From NCBI GenBank assembly GCA_020724185.1, contig DYHL01000028.1, positions 1-16,297 of the forward strand: DNA of 16,297 bases, in the 5' to 3' direction. The notes beneath the pieces were generated by a model that was not told the origin of the DNA, did no database searches, and saw nothing but the letters and a program-made list of their open reading frames with translations. The position numbers were made by a program, and so were the translations under genes. Positions 1 to 8,068 of this stretch are shown here, in pieces; the stretch's first letter is position 1; every line of letters begins with the position of its first letter. The DNA is from Candidatus Nitrosymbiomonas sp. Lineage in GTDB: Bacteria; Sysuimicrobiota; Sysuimicrobiia; Sysuimicrobiales; Humicultoraceae.

Positions 1-1
1 G

Positions 2-1000
2 GTTGTAACCGTACCAGTACTCGCCCAGGCGCCGACCAAACCTGGGCGCATCGTACCGTTGAAGTTCACGATTGACTGGGTCTTTGATGGATCGTACGCG
101 CCCTTCCTGCTGGCGCTGGAAAAGGGCTACTACGCCGCGGAAGGCCTCTCCGTCACGATAGACCGCGGCTTCGGCTCTGCCGACGCCGTCTCCAAGGTCG
201 CGGCCGGCGCGTATAACCTAGGCTTCGCTGACATCAACACCATGATCGAGTTCGACGCCCGGAACCCGGGACGCGAGCTCGTCTCGGTCGCGATGGTGTT
301 CGACGCCATCCCCTCCAGCATTGTTACCCTCCGGCGGGAGGGCATAACCCGCCCGATCGAGCTCTACGGCAAGAAGCTCGGCGCGCCGGCCGGCTCCGCC
401 CCGCGCGTGCTGTGGCCGCTCTTCGCCAAAGCGATCGGCATGCACCCGGCCTCCGTGGAGTGGGTAACGATGTCCCCGCCGCTGCGGGAGCCGATGCTTC
501 TGCGGGGCGAGGTGAACGCCGTAGCCGCCTTCTCGTTCAACGCCTTCATAACGCTCAAGACCGCCAGGGTCGAGCCGGGCGACATCGTGATCTTCCCGTA
601 CAACGAGTACGGCCTGCCGCTCTACGGGAACGCCATCATCGCTTCGCCCACGCTGCTGGAAAGTGAGCCCGAGGCGCTGCGCGGGTTCGTCAGGGCGATC
701 ACGCGCGCCTGGAAGGACGCGGTCGCGAACCCCACCGAGGCCATCAGCGCCCTCAACCGCCGCGACCCGATGGTGAACGAGGAGGTGGAGCGGGAGCGCC
801 TGGTGCTGGCCCTCCAGCACGTCGTCCTGACCAAGGACGTCAGGTCGGGCGGCTTCGGCGGCGTCAAGGGCGAGCGCCTGAGCCGGTCCATAGACCTGGT
901 GACCGAGGCGTTCTGTCTCCCAACGAAGCCTGCCTGGCAGCGCGTCTTCTCAGACAAGTTCCTGCCTCCCAGGGCCGAGCGCATGTTGCCCACGAGGTAG
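2..1000 (+). CDS. NMT1/THI5-like ABC substrate-binding protein, 5'-truncated by window edge
   Basis: Extracytoplasmic solute-binding protein of the NitT/TauT (SsuA/ThiY/THI5-like) family, delivering a small organic solute to an ABC permease. The frame is open from base 2. The codons before the TTG at 59 read VVTVPVLAQAPTKPG, the end of a signal peptide with a likely cleavage after LAQA, so the true start is upstream of the window and TTG 59 should not be used. The mature part opens with KFTIDW, then the family's APFLLALEKGYYAAEGL block and the GFGSADAV, GAYNLGFADI and YGKKLGAPAG segments. No lipobox cysteine is visible. It is a paralogue of the next gene. The matching ATPase and permease lie about 12 kb downstream at 13026-14640. 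The ligand is unknown; thiamine-pyrimidine precursors are one family precedent, and the neighbours suggest a nitrogenous heterocycle or ureido compound. Confidence 0.88.
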   Translation, partial: VVTVPVLAQAPTKPGRIVPLKFTIDWVFDGSYAPFLLALEKGYYAAEGLSVTIDRGFGSADAVSKVAAGAYNLGFADINTMIEFDARNPGRELVSVAMVFDAIPSSIVTLRREGITRPIELYGKKLGAPAGSAPRVLWPLFAKAIGMHPASVEWVTMSPPLREPMLLRGEVNAVAAFSFNAFITLKTARVEPGDIVIFPYNEYGLPLYGNAIIASPTLLESEPEALRGFVRAITRAWKDAVANPTEAISALNRRDPMVNEEVERERLVLALQHVVLTKDVRSGGFGGVKGERLSRSIDLVTEAFCLPTKPAWQRVFSDKFLPPRAERMLPTR

Positions 1001-1126
1001 CCCTTAGCGGTCGGGGGTGTCGTGAAGGGGGTTTCTTTCCTGATCACGAAGCCATAGATCACACCGGAATCCAAACATACGCCCTGGCATCCGGAGAATC
1101 CCTGTCCCGTTAAGGAGGGACCAGAC

Positions 1127-2173
1127 GTGAGGAGCCTCTTGGCCGTGTTTGCGGCGGTGCTGGCCGTCGTAGTGCTGACCGCCGGATTGAGCTTTGCCCA
1201 GCCGCCCGCCAGATCAGGCAAGCAGACGACGTGGAAGTTCACCCTGGACTTCATCGTGCAGGGACCGCAGGCGCCCTTCCTGGTTGCCCTGGAAAAGGGC
1301 TACTACGCCGAGGAAGGCCTGAACATCACCATTGACCGCGGCTTCGGCTCGGCCGACGCGGTGACCAAGATCGCCGGCGGCGCCTACAACCTGGGCTACG
1401 CCGACATCAACTCGATGATCGAGTTCAACGCCCGGAACCCCGGCCGAGAACTCGTGGCCATCGCGATCCTGTTGAACGAGCCGCCCTTCTCGATCATCAC
1501 GCTTCGGCGCGAGGGCATCACCCGGCCGATCGAGCTCTACGGCAAGAAGCTGGGCGCCCCGGCGGGCGACGCGCCGCGCCGCCTCTGGCCGCTCTTCGCC
1601 CGGGCGGTGGGCATGCACCCCGCCTCGGTCGAGTGGATCACCATGGACGTGCCGCTGCGTGAGCCGATGCTGGTGCGGGGCGACGTCAACGCCATCTCCG
1701 GGTTCTACTTCACCTCGTTCATGAACCTGAAGGCCGCGCGAGTTGACCCGGCCGATATCGTCGCGTTCATGTACAACGATCAGGGCCTTCCGCTGTACGG
1801 CAATGCCATCATGGCGCCTCCGGCTTTGCTCGAGAAGGAGCCCGAGGCAGTCCGTGGATTCCTCAAGGCGTTCACGCGCGCGCTGAAGGACACGATCAAC
1901 AACCCCTCAGAGGCCATCGCCATAGTCAAGCGGCGCGACCCCCTGTTGCGCGAGGATGTGGAACTAGAGCGCCTGCAGCTCGCCCTCCGACACAACATCC
2001 TGACCAAGGACGTCAAGGCGTACGGCTTCGGCGTGGTCAAGGGCGAACGCCTGAGCCGGTCCATTGATCTGCTGGCGGAAGCGTTCGCACTCCCTGTCAA
2101 GCCCAGGTGGCAGCAGGTCTTCACCGACAAGTTCCTACCTCCCAAGGCGGAGCGGATGCTTCCCGTGAGGTAG
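1127..2173 (+). CDS. NMT1/THI5-like ABC substrate-binding protein (second copy)
   Basis: 348-residue periplasmic binding protein of the same family as the preceding gene; by eye about two thirds of positions are identical. The GTG start at 1127 is supported by an AAGGAGG ribosome-binding site at 1112-1118 and by a complete signal peptide (MRSLLAVF, a long hydrophobic run to about residue 21, then SFA before Q25, likely cleaved after A24). The core has the same APFLVALEKGYYAEEGL, GFGSADAV and YGKKLGAPAG blocks. The copies differ mainly in loops expected to face the ligand: FIVQGPQAP replaces WVFDGSYAP, ILLNEPPFS replaces MVFDAIPSS, and AFMYNDQG replaces IFPYNEYG. This suggests two related ligands served by one transporter. 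A 126-base gap separates the copies and holds no promoter or terminator I can support. Confidence 0.9.
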   Translation: MRSLLAVFAAVLAVVVLTAGLSFAQPPARSGKQTTWKFTLDFIVQGPQAPFLVALEKGYYAEEGLNITIDRGFGSADAVTKIAGGAYNLGYADINSMIEFNARNPGRELVAIAILLNEPPFSIITLRREGITRPIELYGKKLGAPAGDAPRRLWPLFARAVGMHPASVEWITMDVPLREPMLVRGDVNAISGFYFTSFMNLKAARVDPADIVAFMYNDQGLPLYGNAIMAPPALLEKEPEAVRGFLKAFTRALKDTINNPSEAIAIVKRRDPLLREDVELERLQLALRHNILTKDVKAYGFGVVKGERLSRSIDLLAEAFALPVKPRWQQVFTDKFLPPKAERMLPVR

Positions 2174-2221
2174 AATAGGCGCTGCAGGGACAGACCAACC
2201 TAGCGCACGAGGGGTCAACAG

Positions 2222-3700
<1,479 letters not shown>

Positions 3701-3704
<4 letters not shown>

Positions 3705-5104
3705 GCGCTTCTCTATCCATTGTTGTCTGCGCCGGGTGCGGCGCCGCGGCGGCGCCCGGCGATCCCTACCCCTTCCGGTGTCCCAACGCCGGAAGGGGCG
3801 ACGATACCGACCACGTGATGACCGCCGTGCTCGAGGTGGCGGGTCTCCGATTTCCCGCCGACGGCCCGGTCAATCCGTTCGTCCGATTTCGCACGCTCTC
3901 CCACTCGTACCATCTGGCCCGCACGCACGGCTTGACCGACGCCGACTATATCACCATGGTCGAGGAACTCGACCGCGCCGTGGCACAGGTGGACGGGCAC
4001 GGGTTCGCGGCCACGCCTTTCTTCCGGAGCGAGGTGCTGGGCGCCCGCCTCAGATTCGCCGGAGGCGGGGTCTGGGTGAAGGACGAGACCGGCAACGTCT
4101 CGGGGTCGCACAAGGCGCGACATCTGATGGGGCTGCTCATCCACCTGGAGGTCGTCGAACGGGCCGGCCTTGCTGCGGGCCGTGGCGCCGGCACACCCGA
4201 CCTGACCATCGCAAGCTGCGGGAACGCGGCGCTGGCCGCCGCGGTGGTGGCCCGGGCCGGCGGGCGGCGGCTCCGGGTGTTCGTGCCCACCAGCGCCGAC
4301 CCTGTGGTTCTAGCGCGGCTGGAGGCGCTGGGCGCGCACCTGACGATCTGTCCCAGGGAGGAAGGCGTGCCGGGCGATCCCACCTACCACCGGCTGCAGC
4401 AGGCGGTGCGCGAGGGCGCCTTGCCGTTCACCTGCCAGGGTCCGGACAATGGACTGACGATAGACGGCGGCAAGACCCTGGGATATGAGATCGCCGCGGA
4501 TCTGGCATCCGCCGGCGCTGAGCCAGCCGGCAGCGCGACCCTGGACCGCCTCTTCATCCAGACAGGCGGCGGCGCGCTGGCCAGCGCGGTGATCCAGGGG
4601 CTCGGGGACGCGGTGCGCCTGGGCGCGCTGACCCGCATGCCGCGGATCCACGCGGTGCAGACTCTCGGCGGCCATCCTCTGGAGCGGGCCTATGGCCGGC
4701 TGCTGGAGCGGATCGGCGCGGCTCCCGGCAGCGGGCCGCTTCCTGACAGCGGGCCAGGGGGCCGGGAGCGCGTCGAGGAGGCGCTGCGCTACGCCGCCAC
4801 CCACCGCTCGCAGTTCATGTGGCCGTGGGAAGAGGAGCCGAGGAGCATCGCGCACGGCATCCTCGACGACGAAACCTACGACTGGCTGGCGGTTCTCCGC
4901 GGAATGGCAACCACCGGGGGCACCCCGGTGCTGGTCTCGGAAGAAACGCTGGAGGAAGCCAATGCGCTGGCCCAGGCCGCCACGGGCATTAGCGTAGATC
5001 ACACCGGCTCAGCCGGATTGGCCGGACTACTGCACCTCCATCGCGAGGCCGGCATCGGGCCGGAAGAACGCGTGGCGGTGTTGTTTACCGGCGTGAAACG
5101 ATGA
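3701..5104 (+). CDS. Threonine synthase-like PLP-dependent enzyme with N-terminal zinc-ribbon-like motif
   Basis: 467-residue fold-type II PLP enzyme. GTG 3701 overlaps the upstream stop (GTGA), implying translational coupling. The N-terminus has C10-x2-C13 and C27, resembling the half zinc ribbon seen on some threonine synthase and cysteate synthase relatives, although a fourth ligand is not evident. The PLP lysine is K138 in NVSGSHKARH; the SCGNAALAAA loop follows the family's S-x-GN pattern; TGGGALASAV is the glycine-rich phosphate-binding loop. The C-terminus (VDHTGSAGLAGLL) also matches threonine-synthase-like proteins. No homoserine or threonine genes are nearby, so a biosynthetic ThrC role is unlikely. 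A catabolic lyase, ammonia-lyase or beta-replacement acting with the preceding PLP protein is inferred. The substrate is not deducible. Confidence 0.85.
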
Positions 5105-5150
5105 GACAATACGAGGGCCGCAAGGCCAGTACAAGGGGAGGAAACGGTTA

Positions 5151-6104
5151 ATGAGAAGCTTTCTCGGTAGAGACATCCTGTCGCTCAAGGATTTCGAGCG
5201 CAACGAGTTCTTCAGGGTCTTCCAGGTAGCGGACGACCTGAAGCCCCACGCGCGCGACCGGCGCAACACAGATCTCTTGAAGCACAAGACCCTGGTCACC
5301 GCCTTCTACCAGCCCAGCACCCGCACGCGCCTGGCCACGGAGGCGGCCATGCTCCGGCTGGGAGGCAGCGTGCTTGGGTTCTCGGACGCAAAGATGACCC
5401 GCGCCGGCGACTTCTACCAGGAGTCCATCAAGGACACGGTGCACATGCTCGAGTACTACGGCGACGTCATCGCGATGCGCCACTTCCAGCAGGGCGCGCC
5501 GCACGAGGCGGCCCGCTGGTCTTCGGTGCCGGTCATCAACTGCGGCGACGGTTGGGGGGAACACCCCACCCAGGTACTGATTGACCTATACACGATCCAT
5601 CAAGAGATGGGCAGGCTGGACGGACTCAAGGTGCTGTGCGTGGGCGACATGCGGATGCGCACCATGCACTCCATCCTTTACGCGATGTCTCAGTTCGACA
5701 TGGAGGCGTTCGTGGTATCGCCGCCCGAGATGTCCCTTCTTCCCGAGTTCAAGGCAGAACTGGACGCGCTCAGCGTCCGGTACCGGGAGGTCGCCGCGGC
5801 CGAGGAGGTCATCGGAGAGGCGGACGTCATCTACATGGAGCCCGTCGTCCAGCCCGACTACACGAAGTCCCGTGACGAACGAGCCGGCGACGTGGGCCTC
5901 ACCCCGGCGGCCTACAAGATCACCCGCCAGTTGCTGCGCGAGCGGGGCAAGAGCAGCGCGATCGTGCTGCACTCCCTGCCGCGGATGGACGAGCTTACCA
6001 CCGACGTTGACCCCACTCGCCACGCCAGGTACTGGACCGAGGCGTTCAACGGCGTGGTCGTTCGCATGGCGCTGCTGGCCCTCGTGCTGGGCGCCGTGGA
6101 ATAG
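5151..6104 (+). CDS. ATCase-like carbamoyltransferase with altered second-substrate site
   Basis: 317-residue transcarbamylase of the aspartate carbamoyltransferase type. ATG 5151 follows GGGGAGG (5135-5141). Carbamoyl-phosphate residues are conserved: S56-T-R-T-R60, R110, H138-P-T-Q141, and HSLPR at 274-278. R170 matches the arginine of the catalytic GDLK...RT loop, and the C-terminus (FNGVVVRMALLALVLG) is typical. The aspartate side is altered: the region equivalent to the E. coli PyrB KKGE loop reads AGDFYQES with no lysine at the Lys84 position, and the MTRVQ segment bearing Arg229 is replaced by MEPVVQPD (229-236). The substrate is therefore probably not aspartate, and calling this pyrB would be misleading. 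Beside a YgeW-like paralogue and carbamate kinase it likely works in the degradative direction, phosphorolysing a carbamoylated compound. No regulatory chain gene (pyrI) is present. Confidence 0.87.
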   Translation: MRSFLGRDILSLKDFERNEFFRVFQVADDLKPHARDRRNTDLLKHKTLVTAFYQPSTRTRLATEAAMLRLGGSVLGFSDAKMTRAGDFYQESIKDTVHMLEYYGDVIAMRHFQQGAPHEAARWSSVPVINCGDGWGEHPTQVLIDLYTIHQEMGRLDGLKVLCVGDMRMRTMHSILYAMSQFDMEAFVVSPPEMSLLPEFKAELDALSVRYREVAAAEEVIGEADVIYMEPVVQPDYTKSRDERAGDVGLTPAAYKITRQLLRERGKSSAIVLHSLPRMDELTTDVDPTRHARYWTEAFNGVVVRMALLALVLGAVE

Positions 6105-6113
6105 GTGGAATAG
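6096..6113 (+). repeat. Perfect tandem 9-base repeat at a stop codon
   Basis: GTGGAATAG occurs twice head to tail; the first copy ends with the TAG stop of the ATCase-like gene. The second copy runs into the AGGAGG ribosome-binding site of the ygeW-like gene. It looks like a recent slippage duplication. Confidence 0.8.
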
Positions 6114-6124
6114 GAGGAACCAAG

Positions 6125-7102
6125 GTGCAGACACATCTCCGCGGACGTGACCTCATCACCTTGCAGGAGTGGACTAAAGAGGAGATCGAGACCGCGCTGG
6201 ACGTGGCCCTCGACCTCAAGCGCAGCCGGGCCCTCGGCCAGCCGCACGCCATCCTGCGCGACAAGGTGCTGGCGATGCTGTTCTTCTTCTCCAGCACGCG
6301 CACCCGCGCCTCGTTTGAGGCCGGCATGGCCCAGCTTGGCGGGCATGCGCAGTTCATCGAGAGCCGCACCACCCAGATCGCCCACGGCGACACCGCCAAG
6401 GAGATCGGCGAGATCCTGGGGCGCTACAACGACGGCATAGCGATCCGGCACGTGGACTGGGGAGCGGGCAACAAGTACATCCGCGAGGTCGCCCAGGCCA
6501 GCCGGGTGCCCGTGCTGAACATGCAGTGCGACATCTACCACCCGTTCCAGGCCCTTGCGGACCTGCTGACCATCATCGAGAAGAAGGGCGACCCGCGCGG
6601 GAAGACCATCACCGTGAGCTGGGCCTACGCCGCCAGCTACCAGAAGCCGATCAGCGTGCCGCAGAGTCTGATCCTCCTGATGCCCCGCTTCGGCATGAAC
6701 GTCCGGCTGGTCCATCCGCCGGGGTTCCAGCTCATGCCCGAGATCGTCGCACAGGCGAAGGACAACGCCCGCCGCGCCAAGGTAGGGTTCGAGATCATGG
6801 ACGATTTCGCGGCCGGCATACGCGGCACCGACGTCGTCTACGCGAAGAGCTGGGGCGCCCTGCTCACGGTTAAGAGCGATGAGGAAGGCGCGCAGTTGTC
6901 CTCCAAGTACAAGGACTGGATCGCCGACGAGCGCCGCATGGCAATGGCCGGCGAGGATGCCATCTACATGCATCCCCTGCCCGCCGACCGCAACATCGAG
7001 GTTACCGACGCGGTGATTGATGGGCCCCAGTCGGTGGTCTACGACGAGGCCGAGAACCGGCTGCACGGCCAGAAGGCCGTGATGGCCCTGACAATGAGCT
7101 AG
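6125..7102 (+). CDS. ygeW: YgeW-like carbamoyltransferase
   Basis: 325-residue member of the ornithine/aspartate transcarbamylase superfamily. GTG 6125 is preceded by AGGAGG (6112-6117). It has S57-T-R-T-R61 for carbamoyl phosphate, H139-P-F-Q142 in place of the OTCase HPCQ, and HPLP at 283-286 in place of HCLP. Ornithine recognition of the SMG type is replaced by KSWGA (241-245). The stretch SWAYAASYQKPISVPQ followed by LMPRFGM and HPPGFQLMPE is the recognisable signature of YgeW-type proteins. YgeW is a transcarbamylase tied to purine/urate catabolism and to the ssnA/xdhD gene neighbourhood in enterobacteria; its exact substrate is unsettled. This protein is noticeably shorter than E. coli YgeW (about 396 residues). 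Its position between another carbamoyltransferase and carbamate kinase points to carbamoyl-phosphate production from a ureido compound. Confidence 0.86.
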   Translation: MQTHLRGRDLITLQEWTKEEIETALDVALDLKRSRALGQPHAILRDKVLAMLFFFSSTRTRASFEAGMAQLGGHAQFIESRTTQIAHGDTAKEIGEILGRYNDGIAIRHVDWGAGNKYIREVAQASRVPVLNMQCDIYHPFQALADLLTIIEKKGDPRGKTITVSWAYAASYQKPISVPQSLILLMPRFGMNVRLVHPPGFQLMPEIVAQAKDNARRAKVGFEIMDDFAAGIRGTDVVYAKSWGALLTVKSDEEGAQLSSKYKDWIADERRMAMAGEDAIYMHPLPADRNIEVTDAVIDGPQSVVYDEAENRLHGQKAVMALTMS

Positions 7103-7117
7103 CCGGGAGGAGATCGC

Positions 7118-8068
7118 ATGGCCAGGCGAACCGCGGTAGTGGCGATTGGCGGGAACTCGCTGATCAAGGACTCGAAACACCAGACGGTGCAGGACCAGTA
7201 CGACGCCGCCACGGAAACCTGCCGGCACATCGCCGGCATGATCCGGAACGGCTGGGACGTCACGATCGGGCACGGCAACGGCCCCCAAGTTGGCTTCATC
7301 CTGCGCAGGTCGGAGCTGGCCGCCCATGAGCTGCACGAGGTGCCACTCGACGTTTGCGGCGCGGACAGCCAGGGCGCCATCGGCTATGCGCTCCAGCAGA
7401 ACCTGTACAACGAGTTCCGCCGGCTCGGCCTCAAGAAGGACGCCGTGACCGTGGTGACGCAGGTCGAAGTGAGTGCGGACGATCCCGCGTTCCAGAAGCC
7501 AACCAAGCCGATCGGCTCGTTCATGGACGCGGACAAGGCCAGGCGCCGGCGTGAGGAGGAAGGTTGGAGCGTCGTCGAGGACGCGGGACGCGGATGGCGG
7601 CGGGTAGTGGCCTCACCCGTCCCGATCCGCATCGTTGAGGAGGAAGCGGTCAAGCGCCTGATCGGCGCGGGGTTCGTGGTAATTACCGTGGGCGGGGGCG
7701 GCATCCCGGTCGTGGCCGATGCGGAAGGCAACCTGCGGGGCGTGGCCGCGGTCATTGACAAGGACCTGGCGTCGTCGCTGCTGGCCACGGTCATCGGCGC
7801 CGACCTCTTCGTCATAACCACCGCGGTGGAACAGGTCGCCCTCAACTTCGGCAAGTCCAACCAGCAGATGATCGGGCAGATGACCCTTTCCCAGGCCAAG
7901 GAGTACCTGGCCGAGGGCGTGCACTTCGCGAAGGGCAGCATGGCGCCCAAGATGGAGGCGGTCATCGGGTATCTGGAACGGGGCGGGGGCGAAGCGCTGA
8001 TCACCAACCCCGAAAACCTGGAGCGGGCGCTGGGCGGAGAGACCGGCACGCGCATCACCCTGGGTTGA
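7118..8068 (+). CDS. arcC: Carbamate kinase
   Basis: 316-residue amino-acid-kinase-fold enzyme that interconverts carbamoyl phosphate + ADP and ATP + carbamate (NH3 + CO2). ATG 7118 follows GGGAGGAG (7105-7112). Diagnostic segments are AIGGNSL near the N-terminus, HGNGPQVG, the KPIGSF loop, VGGGGIPV, and DKDLASSLLA with the FAKGSMAPKMEA region near the C-terminus. Length is normal for the family. In this setting it equates to ArcC/YqeA/AllK-type catabolic kinases that harvest ATP from carbamoyl phosphate made by the two preceding transcarbamylases. No arginine deiminase is in the window, so an arginine pathway is not supported. Its stop overlaps the next start (TTGA at 8065-8068). Confidence 0.95.
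   Translation: MARRTAVVAIGGNSLIKDSKHQTVQDQYDAATETCRHIAGMIRNGWDVTIGHGNGPQVGFILRRSELAAHELHEVPLDVCGADSQGAIGYALQQNLYNEFRRLGLKKDAVTVVTQVEVSADDPAFQKPTKPIGSFMDADKARRRREEEGWSVVEDAGRGWRRVVASPVPIRIVEEEAVKRLIGAGFVVITVGGGGIPVVADAEGNLRGVAAVIDKDLASSLLATVIGADLFVITTAVEQVALNFGKSNQQMIGQMTLSQAKEYLAEGVHFAKGSMAPKMEAVIGYLERGGGEALITNPENLERALGGETGTRITLG

Noticed and set aside
59..1000. TTG at 59 as the true start of the first binding protein
   Set aside because: In-frame codons before it encode the end of a signal peptide (VPVLAQA) and the paralogue at 1127 has a full one; the start is outside the window.
1001..1126. Internal promoter or terminator between the two binding-protein genes
   Set aside because: No convincing -35/-10 pair and no stem-loop with T-run; only a repeated GATCAC hexamer of doubtful meaning.
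5151..6104. Annotation as housekeeping pyrB
   Set aside because: Aspartate-binding residues are missing, there is no pyrI or pyrimidine biosynthesis gene nearby, and the neighbours are catabolic.
5912..7336. Long open frame of 474 codons on the minus strand
   Set aside because: It lies opposite three conserved genes with complete motifs; long antisense frames are common in G+C-rich DNA and its translation matches no family I recognise.
7118..8068. Arginine deiminase pathway
   Set aside because: Carbamate kinase and transcarbamylases are present but there is no arginine deiminase or ornithine antiporter, and neither transcarbamylase has the ornithine SMG motif.
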